Source of the DNA: Camillea tinctor
Taxonomy: Eukaryota > Ascomycota > Sordariomycetes > Xylariales > Xylariaceae
DNA: 64,000 nt
Assembly: GCA_022578605.1 (NCBI GenBank)
Contig: MU394087.1
Coordinates: 1 to 64,000 of the forward strand
Direction of reading: 5' to 3'
Of the stretch, positions 10,782 through 22,720 are shown piece after piece; positions within the stretch are counted from its first letter, which is position 1; the number at the start of each line of letters is the position of its first letter. Under the pieces are notes generated by a model. It was given only the letters and a program-made list of their open reading frames with translations. It was not told the DNA's origin and searched no databases. The position numbers were made by a program, and so were the translations under genes.

Positions 10782-13742
10782 GCAAGACGAGTTGGGTCTC
10801 CTCTATCTAATTCTATCCTAAGTATATTGTGAAAGGGGACTGGTAATGACGTATGATTGGTGGTTACGGAGGAGAACACTCACTAGGACAATTAGTGTGT
10901 TTTAGTGCGTTTATGCTTTTTTAACTTTTCTTCTATACGCATTGTTCTGGAGTTTATGGTTTTTTTTTTATCATCACGAGTTTTCTGCGTCTCTTCATAG
11001 TTTCCTGTTGCGTGTTCGGGGCCGCATACATTTGGTCCTACTACTTTATAAAGTAGGCGACACCAACTACTGAAGAGTGGGGGAGCAGAAAGTAGGGTGC
11101 GGAAAGGGGTTGGGGGTAAATAGGAGGATGAGTGTCAACGGCAGGATGACATGATGAACAGGGAGCAAACGGCGTTTTTCTTAATATACCCCTGAGGCTC
11201 GTCACGTATATATTTCTTTCCTTTTCTCTGAATTTTGTCAAGTAACGGCTAGCATTGATGGCTATCCCATCCACCTTTTTAGGTAGCACCGATTGTGTGC
11301 AACGTGTAAATGTTCAATCATAAAACTCATTAACTATGGACTTGATCTTTGTTGGAATTGACGAAAATCGGCGTAATCTTTACGATGAATTTTCATAATC
11401 CCATGATCCCAGTGTAGTGGTGAGATTCGAGAAGATTACTCAGCCCCTTAAGGTAACATGACCAAGTTATATCCCTACTTACGCAGGGCAATATCTCTTG
11501 AATGGAGGGTTAATTATATCCCTCGCCAACCACTCGAACAAGTGATAAATCGCTCGTGGTCAGACAAACGCACGTATCTACTAGCATCAGACGACGATGA
11601 GGGAATATTATGAGCTGCCCTGGTCTAGGAGAGAGTATGTATATAAGCGTAAGCCTGAATATATATGGGCATACATAGTAATAGATATTGCGTGACCGTA
11701 TTTTTCACAACTTGCGCCCTAGATAGTAAGAAAACATAGTTGCTGCTGCGCGAGAAACTTTCACATAAGAATAGTCTCCTATTTGCCAGAAGCCCCTATA
11801 CTCCCAGCTCTTAACACCCAAGCCTTAAAAACTCAGTCTCCCAACTTTTCGATAGTATTAGCAGCGTGGCAACCCACGCGCTCCAACAGTTCTTCTAATA
11901 TCTGTCTACAGTTAGGTAGTGTGGACTGGTCACCGTCTTAGCTTGAAGCTGTTCATCTACCTTTTCCCATTGTTCCTTTTATAAGTAGTGAACTGAGGAT
12001 GGGAGAGGCTTATCATCCTTGGTCGCGTGATGCTGTGAGAGACTAAGAGTAGCCTTAAATCCACGACCCCAACCGGAGTCCGCAAAGATATTGACTTCTA
12101 AAACAATAAATAGGGAATATATTGGTCTTCGTATTCTATACCTAGCTATTTGAGAGAGAAGAAAAAGAGCCCTTTTGAATTTAGCACGGCATATATGCAT
12201 ACACTTCAGCACATATATGGTTCCCATCCCTGGGGGTCATTATAAAAGGTAGAAGAGTGAAGAAATGTGAATAGGGGCATATATTTGCCTTCCCTCCTCC
12301 TTGTATAATTATCAAAAAGTTAAAGAAAGAGTGAGAAAAGGCTCTTATGAGTGGAAGGATTTACTCCGAGTGAATAAGGCTTTGCATTTCGTTTACACGG
12401 AAAATACTTTTATGTCTCAACATTTTCCAGCACAGAGCTATATTGACACCTTTTTAGGCAGATCCTTGGGCTTCCTATTGGAAGCTAATGTACAGACCCA
12501 ATACAAAACATCAACTTGGGGGCTCAAGCTATGAGGTGGCGGTCTAGTGAATTTGGTCAATTCTATTCGCTGTTCGCTACTTTGAATGATATGGCTTCCA
12601 GCTGGTTGGATTACAGGCTGGTTGGAATTAGGTACAAAAAGCCTATCTACTTTACCTGCCCACGCTATTGTAGTGCTGTGATAGGGGCAAACATGAACTG
12701 TATGAGATTCGGTAAATTCTGAATGTTATATACCTGATCCTTATTTGTATTTATTCCCCTTTGTCTCATTTTTGTGTTTCCATTTCCTTTCCCCCAAACT
12801 CCCACAATGAAAGGGTGAAGGGGAATAGGGGGAGAATAGGGGAGTAGTGAGAATAAAATCACAAGACCAGGGAGAGGAGGAAGGGAAACAATACTCCTCT
12901 CCTTCTAAGGGTAATTTTTCCCAACAAGCGTATCGAATGAACCCAATGAGCTCTTTATATACCCCGCCATGTTGCTATTTAGCTAAGATACCAAGCTACC
13001 TACCCACTTGCCACCTGGGTAACAGTAACCAGACATGAGAGGTTGTCCACCGGATGCGATTCAATAGGAAAGAACGAACTATACGCAAACATTATACATG
13101 TGCTCGTGCTTTTCCTAAGCCAGCTACAAGTATACTTGTACCTTTGTCTTTTTCCCAAGATACCTAGTTACACCTTTCTAGCTGGGAGAATTGTTTATGT
13201 TCGATCTTCGCGTCTGGTAGTTTCTTTGATTTCGCGTCATAGGCTCTTAATGTTCTGCGCCTGAACACCAGACACGACCCTACCTTTATCCCTATTCAAC
13301 ACATATCTACTCTGCCACCATTGCTGTGGTTAGTTGTGATTCTCCAGCATCTTAGGTACCTCGTCAACACCAGCCCATGTACCTATTCCATCATTCCTCA
13401 CTCATATCCTTCACCTTTTCCCCATGATAGGTTTATGGGTACTCATGACAACCATTCTCTCTACATAGGCAAAACACCTTACCTCAAGGACGTTAACCCT
13501 TGTATACCTTCACGCAACTTTACACCCCCTGGCGATCCATTCCACTATACTTTGTGCAGTGCCTTTGGGCGCACCTCTGTTCCATCGTCAGACGGACATC
13601 CCCGACAATATAACTCCTCTACTTCCACCCGTCAACAACATCTCTTGGTATAGATCTACGGGAAAATATCAATCCACCCCGGCACTACATTCTCAGAGGA
13701 TCATATTGTATACTCGCACAGAATAGAAGAGTAGCGACAAAA
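10782..13742. other. Long intergenic region, no gene seen
   Basis: About 3 kb of AT-rich DNA with scattered short open frames, none with an ATG start plus coding bias or motif. It holds a G-quadruplex-type run at 12813-12842. Nothing else is recognisable. Confidence 0.6.
12813..12842 (+). other. G-quadruplex-type motif
   Basis: Four G-runs of 3-5 bases separated by loops of 4, 4 and 6 bases on the plus strand. This meets the usual G3+N1-7 pattern. It lies in intergenic DNA with no nearby gene start. Confidence 0.5.
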
Positions 13743-14474
13743 ATGAACTCATTCGAGTTCAACAAGCTCCCCCCGGAGCTTCGAAAGCTCATAATCGACT
13801 GTGCGCTCCTTGGAGAATGTATGGGACGAATCACTACTCTGTACCGTACCTTTGCCATACCAACCAAAGACAATCTCAGCTCTCTCTTGTCGGTGAACAG
13901 AGAGATACGGAGCTACGCCCTTAAGTTCTACTCTGTCACCACACCGGTCTTGAATGTTCTGGGACGCAATCGCTAGGGAACAGTTGCTCCGCAGTTCAGC
14001 AGACTGTATATCAGAAAGGGGTTGCTATATTTCAACCTCGAATATGACCATTTCTCTGTAGGGCAACCCCATGAAGGAAACATACAACCCTGGCCACTAC
14101 AGCAAACCGACGAGGCCCGGCGCCTGGGGCTGGCACGGTCTGTTAGAGCACGACTTAGCCGCGAATTCTGCCACCAAATCTCGAACCTGGTCATTGAATA
14201 TAATGCAGAGTGCATATCAATCAATCGCCCATTCGTTCATGAGAGCCTTCACCGATTTCCTAGGACCCAACTGTATCTGATGGCTAGAGACGCAGAAGAA
14301 GGAGATCCATACCTACTATTTGGCCGTTTTTACCAGTTGGTGTGGGTTTGGAAATGGAATTTTCGATCTGAACACAAGATTAAGGTTTTAATGACCCGGA
14401 GGATGTATGATCTTGTGAGGAAAATCGACCATTTGTCTCGCTATGAGCTTGTATCGGATCAGCTGATCCGGTAG
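13743..14474 (+). pseudogene. 2EXR-like protein frame interrupted by one TAG
   Basis: An ATG at 13743 opens a frame beginning MNSFEFNKLPPELRKLI, the start of the F-box-like 2EXR family common in Pezizomycotina. It continues through SLLSVNREIRSYALKFY, also typical (the family has a CRESR-like helix here). A TAG at 13974-13976 stops it after 77 codons. The same frame then stays open to 14474, giving RLYIRKGLLYFNLEYDHF and a further ~130 residues that look like the rest of the domain. So either the gene carries a single nonsense mutation, or a 42-bp intron (13935-13976, GTCACC...GCTAG, length divisible by three) removes the stop. That intron would be shorter than the others here and has a poor donor. 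Function of the family is unknown. Confidence 0.55.
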
Positions 14475-16115
14475 ATGGTCTACAATACTAGCTTCAATGC
14501 TATCAACTTCTATTTCCTATCATCCTCAAGGCAATTTCCCCTGCAACCCAAGGCGGACATATCATCAGATACGGTACACAACCAAGACACGGAGGGAAAA
14601 AAAGAAAAAAAAAAGAAAAGAAAAAAGAGCCGGAATTTGGAACAGATGGCTTCGAGGTTATATCGAGGCAAAATGAGAGACCTGGGACAAAGGAAGGGAG
14701 AAGGGGCAGGGCTACTGAGGATAGGCTAATTCATGCATTGCGAAGATTTCTTTCCCCCCTTATTTTTCATTCTCACTCAGGTAGTTGCGATTAATTAAGT
14801 TACATATCCCCATGGTGTTTTGGTTGCAATCTTTGACAAGTAAAGGGTTCTGACAAGAAATAAAACCTATCCCCCACTCACGAGAACGCGTAATGTCAAT
14901 ATCTCCATTCACTGGAAGAAGTAGTTGCCGGAAGACCATATACAAGTAACGGGAAAGCCTTTGGGTTAGTACACTAGTATGGTTCACAACTTCGTGAAAG
15001 TACCTCCAGTTACCTTTGAATTTGTTTGTTACAAAGTCGCGTCTTTTGCACGCGAAAAGGACGCGTCGTCCTCTCTATTATTGTATGATACTGTACTTGT
15101 ATTGTACTTGGTTGTATAAGTTGTATAAAGTGTAAGTCGCGCTCCTTCCACTTTCCTTCGTTCTTTCCACATGTTATTTTAACGAGGCACGTGATCCTGT
15201 GTAGACTATTATCCTAAATAGGGGTGGGTTGGGAATAGGACCAGGACAAGAATGGTACTTCTATATGGGATAAGAGGAAAGAGAAAGAACATGAATTTAG
15301 TCCATTGAAATATATCCTACGATCATTACAGCTACTATTTTTGAGGAGTAAAATATGAAGATGATATTGAGCATTAGTAGCATCCAGGAGACGATACTCT
15401 GTCTCTTTATGGAGCTGGCTTGGTCTAAATATTTTGCGATCTTTGCTAGAATTAGTCACAAGGTTGTTCGAAAATAGGAAGAAATGTGTTATTTTTATTG
15501 ATGGTAACAAATTTCAATATTTTCTGTGAACAGTTGGGCTAAAAGGTTCTCTGGCGGCGTTACTGTGGTAGCAATAATATAGACTTGACATGAACATGGA
15601 GGGCTCAACTACATATTTTCTACAACCACGTCACATGTTTATTTCTATTCAAAAAATTATTGGTTACATCTTTACAATAACGCGTACCTGTCGCTCTTTC
15701 CATGTCAAGTTCTATATCAAGTTCCTTGTCAAGTTTCTTGGTCTAGTCATGACTGGACATCCATCGCATGTTCTTCAATAACCACAACCCTCACTGCTAC
15801 CAACCTTTCCACCCACCTTCTTTACTTTTCGTTAATTTGGACCTCAGCATCAAAAATACAGAGTGCATCAAACTTTGAATAATACCATTTTTTATTGATG
15901 GGACCTTCATTCGATTCACTTTGATTTTCTTTTTTCTTGTACATTCTGAACACCCTTCTGAATACCCTCAACCTATACAGACATCATCTTGGCAACAGAA
16001 CCTACCACTCCCTCTCTCCCCAATACCTTTCCATCTGCATACACCTATCAAACACTCAAACAATCCTACTTCGCGCCTTTGGAGCCATTATTGATACTCT
16101 CCAGCTAGAATCATA
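14475..16115. other. Intergenic, no gene seen
   Basis: AT-rich, with an A-rich purine tract at about 14598-14630 and repeated TCAAGTT(C) heptamers at about 15704-15740. The right end is CT-rich and is probably the promoter and leader of the AT-hook gene. Confidence 0.5.
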
Positions 16116-16182
16116 GTGAGTCCTATATTTCCCTATCCTCCCTTTTCACTCTTTTCACCTAACCACTTGCTCCTTGTTATAG
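16116..16182 (+). other. Probable 5'-UTR intron of the AT-hook gene
   Basis: GTGAGT donor, a CTAAC branch-like site at about 16159, and a TTATAG acceptor give a 67-bp intron. It sits about 40 bases before the start codon of the next gene. Confidence 0.45.
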
Positions 16183-16221
16183 GACTCTACATTCTCGAAC
16201 GTCTTTGAATATTAGCTAGCT

Positions 16222-19200
16222 ATGTCATCGGATACCCATAAGGCCTTAGTGGCACACCTCGAACCTCTGCGACGGCGTCGCCGTAGACCGCAAGAGGAAG
16301 ATGAATTGGAGGTAAATCTCGATGGTCTAGATGGAATCATTGATGCCATGGAAAACAATCAGATCACTCCACAACCATTGCAAAACAATGCTCATCATAA
16401 CCTTCCCATGATGGCTCCCACGGCTCAGAGAGAAGCAACACCGCACATCACAATTGTTTCTTGGGATAACCTGAGCCAGACTAGCAAGACCATCATTCTT
16501 AAAGAATTGGCGAACCATTTTGAATCTTTTCAGGCAGCATGCGAAACTCTATCCTTGGAATCAAATGAAGTTCAGGCATTCCTAGACAGATATGAATTTG
16601 CAAAGGAACAAACCATCAAGTGGGAACATCATATGGAGCGATGGCGGCAATATGGAGAAATGCCCGACGAGAACGATAATGCCCTCGGAGCAGGGATCAA
16701 TACCATCAAACCGGAGTGCATTAAACAAATGTGCGAATACCTGGATTTCATGGGGTTGGATCAATACTCGCATCTCGTCACTTCTTGGGAAAACAGAAAC
16801 GTGCTATGGCCTCCGTCTATTCACAAACCTGAATTCAATTGCATGAGTCTCTATACCAACCGACTAAATGCCCTCCTGCCTAGTTCTGACCGTATGGCAC
16901 ATGGAGCCAGGCGACGCAAGTTATCTAAGAAACCTGCTCGTCTACAGGAAGCTGAAGAAGCACTGATGATGGGCTTCCGAGCCCCCAAACGTATCCATAA
17001 AGATAATACTGCCCAAGTTCGTGTCAGCTTTTTCATCATTCCCGCTGGTACCATAGTTCTGGGCCCTGCTGGATGGAAGAAATTGCTGTTTGGCGGCACG
17101 TATCGAGTTGTATATCAGGACAACGGCCATGAAGATCAAGCAAATATAAATAAGTTTGTTATCTCAGCGAAGCCATTCAACCAGCCATCTTCTGGGGAGA
17201 AGCCCGGAAAGCCAACACCGCATCAGGAAGGTCAGGGCTTGAATAGTGTCACGCAACACAACGATAATGGTAACAACAACGAGACGAACGAATCTTATGT
17301 CGGATCCGACGAGGACATGGATTCTTCTTCTAGAGGCTCAGACCATGATTATTGGCAGGGAAGACAAGTCTTTGCTGAATTAATCCAGCGAGTACAGCCC
17401 AGCAAGGAGCCGGATAAGGCTCAACAGGCGCCCAAGGTTGACCACCCAGACTTCATGGCCAAAGTAGCAAAGGACATAGAAGAATTGGAGGACCATGAAA
17501 TAGCTATAAAGCGGCTAGAAGAAGTCTTCATGCAAGGTCTGACTATGGAGAGTCCCGAAGCGATCCGGGACCGTCAGTCCATCCCACACCTGTTGCAGCA
17601 GGAAAAAACGTGGATGTTACATAATCCCGAAATGCGTATTCGTGCTCAAGAACCTAGCATAGGTGTTAAGCCATCAGAAATATTCGAAGACCCTGATGAG
17701 CTTTATGAACAGACGCATTATGACCAGCTAGCACAGAGTCATTCCCATGGTCATCAAGAGCCAAAACCTAGGGAAAGAAAGGACATCAACAACGACCTTG
17801 CAAAGATTAGAGACTCTCTTCTAGGCGTAATGTATCAGATGTTTCTTCCTCACGGATACATGATTGAACTTCCGACAGGATACCTCACGAACTTCGACAC
17901 CAATCATCAGGGGCCCAATGATGGTGTTTGCCCTCCCGGGACCGGGGGACAATACACATTTGTTCTCCCCGATTCCATGCGTGTGCACATCGACTCTTAC
18001 AAAACAACGCCACTGCCACGGCGAACACTCTTCCGTGCCTACATCCCAGAAGATGTTAAGATCTTTCGAGATGGAGAGGTTTTGCCTACTATGCTAGATG
18101 GTGGTTGTTTTCATCATTTCAGTATCATTGAAAATGAGATGGAGACGGAGATGGACATTATCACTGAATACGGACGCCATTACATCTTTGACCAGCAACC
18201 CATCCCCCGGGAACCCGTACATGATCTCCAAGATGACAGTTCTGGGGATGACGATGAATCAATGCCTGACATAAACGAGGATATCTACAATGAGTATGTA
18301 ATTGAAGAGCAAGAGGATGAACCGCAGGTGGACGGCTCTCGTGAAGATGAGCCTGGCTCTCCTTCAAGTATTGATCCGGAGAACGACAACGATGAGAGCC
18401 TTGCTTCACCTCTCCGTGAGGCTAAGATGATCCTAGGTTCAAATAGAGAGAAGTTCCGTCGAGAGATGGAGAGAGAGAAAGAAGAAGAGGAAAGAAAAGC
18501 TTCTCAAGAATACTACAAGATGCAAAGACAATTACGCAAAGAAGAGCAGAAGAATAATAAAAAAAGAAAACAAGAGCTCGATACTGAAGAGCTCGAAGCA
18601 GCAGAAGCTGAATCCGGGAACAACACTCGACTAGGACGCGGCCAAAGAAAGAGGAAGAAGAATAATCAAGACGAGAAGTTCGGCTTTATCAATTACAGCA
18701 TAGACATGGAGATAGAGGATCCGGACGACCAAGAAGATTGGGAGCCCCCTAAATCTCGATCCCGCCGCCCAAATAGACGACAACAGCCACGGCCAATCCA
18801 ACCCGCACCGCAGGGTCCTGTCCCCCCTGTAAGACGATCCCTTCCGCTGACACGATATAGAATGCTAACACTGTGTTTCCACAGGCCCAGCCGGCCACTC
18901 AACCACCAGGAGTCCACTCACTAGGAAAATTACCCATGATCCACCGAGGCTACCGGGTTTCCGGCCCGGGAGAAGTAAGCTGAATCTGTTGCGCCGAGTT
19001 GCTATAGACATACATACTAACACGGTGATACCGCAGCCTCTCCCACCCGTGCGACAATCAGGAACAGCATCAGGCTCGCAAGACTACCCGCACCTCGGCC
19101 GCCCGATCCCCACGATCCAGCACCGCGGGATCCCGATCCCGGACGCGCCCCCGAAGCGCGGCCGCGGCCGCCCTCGCCTGAACCCGCTGCCTCAGGACCC

Positions 19201-19429
19201 CGCCCGCCCCTGGCCAGCGTCTCCCGTCTCCGTCGAAAGCCGGCTCGCGATGCAGGAAGGCCGGCCCCTGGCGTACACGGACGCGCAGCTGGAGGAGATG
19301 GGTATCCTCGACCGCGAACGAGCCGGTCCCGCCGGTGCGGGTGCAGATGGTGGCAGAGCTCTAGAACCAGCCCGAGACAGCGACGCAGAGCGCGAGGAGG
19401 GCACCGAGGAGAACCCTTACGTGCTGTAG
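16222..19429 (+). CDS. Large unrecognised nuclear-type protein with an AT-hook, 1029 aa
   Basis: Three exons: 16222-18828, 18885-18974 and 19037-19429. Both introns (56 and 62 bp) have GTAAG donors and CTAAC branch sites and keep phase 0. The second exon is only 30 codons. The protein has a run of six Arg at 17-22 (possible nuclear signal) and a conserved-looking middle (about 120-300). It then has a long acidic disordered stretch (about 670-735), a charged coiled-coil-like segment rich in E, K and R (about 735-830), and basic clusters. A canonical AT-hook core RGRPR lies within KRGRGRPR at 939-946. This suggests a chromatin or DNA-binding role at AT-rich minor grooves. I do not recognise the rest and assign no function. 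The third exon is much more GC-rich than the first. Confidence 0.8.
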
Positions 19430-20862
19430 CTGGCGATCTGTCGGTTGAGAGAAGGATTGCGTGGAGGTGAAGAGCACGGGCTTTACGAGCCGCTGTGTTT
19501 TCTGAACCTCCCGGAGAAGGAAGGTTCGTTCGTGGAGGGATTAGGTACATCGTCTTTCTTTTTCTTTGATTTACTATGCTTGCTTGCATGCATAGCTTGT
19601 TTACGGACAGATCTCGGTCTGTCGTTGCGTTTGCCTTGCAAAGGAGGGGGAAAAAACAATACTTTCGGTTAGGAGATGAACGAGGGGGGTTGCGTGTGTT
19701 TTCGTCCCTCGATGCGATTACTTGAGAAAAAAAGGCTGAGAGAAGTTCTGAGAGGGGATGATGGATGATATTGCAAAGGACACTGCTTGAGCACGGGATA
19801 TTTTCTCCTGATGCATCATGAGGAAAAGCTGTCACGCCTTTTCCACGATGGGTGATGACGTTTGCTTTCCTGTCTGCACGTCTATATTCTTCATCTCTCT
19901 TGCAGTTCTGCTTTTCTCCCTTTCTCTTTGTTGAGTGGACGAGAAAAGGGGTTACTATTGCGTATTTCATTTCACCATGAAGGAGATGTGGCCAATGGTC
20001 ACGAAGCTCAGTTTTCATGGCTTTCTTTGTCGCCTTTGCCAAAATAGGAGTCCTGATCAGGAGGGGAGGATAATTAAAAGTTTCTGATTTCGCACCTAGC
20101 ACTCATGTAGCTATAGGATTAATCAATACAGATACTTGCTAAATGATCTTTTTTTAATATGATGTAAGTCAATTAAGCCGCGTACAGCTTTGGCTGTCTA
20201 TCCCACTAATCCGCCCTAACATGCTAATAGTTGGGTGCATACATTATCACATAGGAGAAGTGGCCATCACAGTGCAAAGAGACCGGTTTTCAAAGGCTTT
20301 GTTTAGCCTTCTACATCCACTGTATTAGAGATATATCTGCAAATTTGCAAGACGTATTTCTCTATTTCTGGAATATCCCCTGTGATCTCACTCGAGTAGC
20401 TGAGAATCTACAAGTTCCCTTAGAGTACTACGAAAAAGACCATTAATAACATAAGTAATTCTACATTGAAAATAAAGGAGGCGGAGGCTATACAAGAGTA
20501 GTTCATATAGGTACGACTCTAAACAAAAGGACCAAAAGTAAATTAAGTAACCTTAGGTGCCTTAGATTTTAATATCCATTTCCCATCATGGCAATGAAAG
20601 GTTTTATATAATGGTTTTTATAATTATCTTCTTCAGTTTGACAAGTGGCTAGACTAGCCTACAAGGTTGTTGATAATAATTGAAAGTTAGCCGGGTTGAG
20701 AAAGATATTGGGCGAGGATATGACTGCTCTCTCTATATAAGGGAGCACCTAAGCAAGCAATTTACACTTTTGCATATGTTCTATATTATCGATCACTGCT
20801 GCCAGGATATATATAACGGTTATATAATACCTGTTACCTCCTTATGTTTGCCCTTTCTTAAC
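19430..20862. other. Intergenic, no gene seen
   Basis: Holds the 3' region of the AT-hook gene and the 3' region of the convergent protease gene. A 361-codon minus-strand frame at 19017-20102 overlaps the GC-rich last exon of the AT-hook gene and looks like an antisense shadow plus low-quality sequence. Confidence 0.5.
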
Positions 20863-20892
20863 CTAGCAAACCTCGTTTCCGCAATCGAAGTC

Positions 20893-20925
<33 letters not shown>

Positions 20926-21745
20926 TTCAGGTTCAGGATCGCCATAATTCTCCAGACACAGGATATTCCACAGTGCCTCGTTAGCGTACCAAGAGTAGCT
21001 ATCGGCGTTATTGGGGGCGATGTTCTTGTCCAGACCCCGCGTGCCGGCAGGTCCGTAGCCGCCCTTTTCATCGTCCGTCCCCTTACTCAAGGGAGGGGAT
21101 ACTAGATTTGTCATGTGTCTGGCGCATTTTCAATTATCAGCTTCTGAAGTTCACACAATCGTGTCGGGAGTGATGATGAGAAACTCACGTATACTCGTGT
21201 AGCAGAATAGAGCCCATGGTGTCCATGTTCCAGGACACCCTGTCTCCGATCCAGTCGCAATTGATCTCCTGCACGTTGTCGTAGCCGAGCCCGATGCCAC
21301 CGTGCTTGAAGGCGATGGGGCACATGATGAGGGTCGGGTTGTCCTTATTAAAGTCGCGCAGCACGGCCACGGTTTCGGCGCCGCAGGACAGGTCACCATC
21401 GTCGTTTGGGAAGTCCGGTCTGATGGTGATGCTGCCCAGGATGTCGTTGCCCGTTGGATCCGGGTTCTGCGGGTCCTCTGGGTCGCCCAATATCTTCATG
21501 AAGATGCTGCGGACGAGCGAGCGGTCTCCCTCGTTAAAGTACTTGTTGAAGATGTTCCGCCGATCGTTGTCAACGTCTATAGAGATGACAGCATACACCG
21601 CGAGCTGGATAGCGTCCGTGAAGCCATCTGAGAGCTGCCTGTTTTGCTGCTCATTGAAAGCCGGGTCAATGGACGGGTTGGTCCCTTTCAGAAGCGGTTG
21701 TTTCACCGCTAAGGCATCATACAGTGGTGCGGCAGCAGCTAGCAT
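20863..21745 (-). CDS. Secreted aspzincin-like (M35/Lys-endopeptidase type) zinc metallopeptidase
   Basis: Exons 21745-21189 and 21118-20863 join across a 70-bp intron (GTGAGT...GCCAG) to give about 270 aa. The junction completes the zinc motif HEYTH (183-187), because the Thr codon is split AC|A. Downstream, GTDDEKGGYG and NADSYSWYANE fit the aspzincin pattern, in which an Asp is the third zinc ligand. The protein ends in an unusual acidic tail with a run of twelve Asp, then DCGNEVC. Upstream of the first in-frame ATG (21745) the frame stays open and reads like a signal peptide (VLSSVLLAMLAAAAPLYDALA). No ATG is in frame with it; an ATG in good context at 21786 is out of frame. The true start therefore needs an upstream exon, or there is a frameshift. 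Extracellular protein degradation is inferred from the family. Confidence 0.8.
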
Positions 21746-22162
21746 TGCGAGCAGAACGCTGGAGAGCACGGATTTGAGATGACCATGGTGGTCAACCGAT
21801 GCTTAAGCTTTAGTATGGTCAAGACTTTCAACAAAAAATACTATTGCTAAAGGGAGACGATGAGTGAAGATGATACTAACATAAAAATCGCCCATTGCAG
21901 ATATCCGCCTTGACATTTATACATCTCCGGGCTAGACAATTTGCCCCTGCCATGGGCACTTAGATTCTGGCCGCCATTGTCTTTGTCGAGCCGAGAGCTC
22001 ATGATCGTCGATCGTCGAGGCTATGAAACGTCCTTTTCTTACTCTCATTCGCAGGATTTGTGCTGTTTCGTGGTATGAAATTCCTCGCAATAGGGGGCAT
22101 GAGTCCTACCTGTTGGTCAATATACCTTCGGCTCAATATCATTTTCGGACTTTTGCATTAGC
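21746..22162. other. Upstream region of the protease gene
   Basis: The last ~40 bases before 21745 on the minus strand are open in the protease frame and look like the start of a signal peptide. Beyond that I see no confident exon. Confidence 0.4.
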
Positions 22163-22176
22163 TTGGCCGTATCACC
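22163..22176 (+). repeat. Left target-site duplication of the LINE-like insert
   Basis: TTGGCCGTATCACC, identical to 22707-22720. The bases that follow each copy differ. Confidence 0.8.
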
Positions 22177-22706
22177 CAGCGGATGATAGAAGCATCACTT
22201 GAGGAGCACGACGACGACGACGACGAGTTGGAGATAGTAGACCCAATAGGGCTACAGAACGAGCAAAGGGAGTAATTTTCTTATTAACTAATACCTAATT
22301 ATATAATGGACTAGGGCATTGGGAAGGGTAAACTGGATTTACGGAGTTAGGTTAGGAGAGGAGTTTGGGATATAATCATTATTAAGAACATCAACAGCCT
22401 AAAAATAGCCTAGAACGACATCCTACTAAAGCACACGACAGCGAGGGGATGGGGAAGACTCCCTAGAGCCCCCTAGAAACTAAAACGAAAGATTGGAATC
22501 ATAATACAGCAAGTCAGCAGGACCGGCCAGTAGCGGCCACTGACTAGGGAATGTTAAGCCCATAAGGCAAGGAATGGCTTCATAAATGTAGATACACTTG
22601 CACAGATAGCTACACTTATAGCTAATCACGTCCTATACCCCTAGGGAGGTTGCAGGAGAGGGCACACGCCACTCCAGCCTAGACGTTAAACAAACAAACA
22701 AACAAA
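22177..22706 (+). mobile_element. 5'-truncated non-LTR retrotransposon (LINE-like) copy
   Basis: A 530-bp insert is flanked by perfect 14-bp direct repeats (22163-22176 and 22707-22720). It ends in a (CAAA)n tail at about 22689-22706. A simple-repeat tail plus a 14-bp target-site duplication is the hallmark of target-primed reverse transcription. The 5' end falls inside a reading frame: 22177-22275 reads as the last 32 codons of a protein with a run of five Asp (EEHDDDDDELEIVDP), ending at TAA. That fits the C-terminus of the element's ORF2, followed by about 430 bp of 3' untranslated region. The copy lacks reverse transcriptase and is dead. The intact flanking repeats suggest a fairly recent insertion. 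Clade (Tad1 or L1-like) cannot be told from this fragment. Confidence 0.8.
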
Positions 22707-22720
22707 TTGGCCGTATCACC
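22707..22720 (+). repeat. Right target-site duplication of the LINE-like insert
   Basis: TTGGCCGTATCACC immediately after the (CAAA)n tail, identical to 22163-22176. Confidence 0.8.

Noticed and set aside
19017..20102. 361-codon minus-strand frame
   Set aside because: It covers the GC-rich last exon of the AT-hook gene in antisense and continues into low-quality intergenic sequence with no motif.
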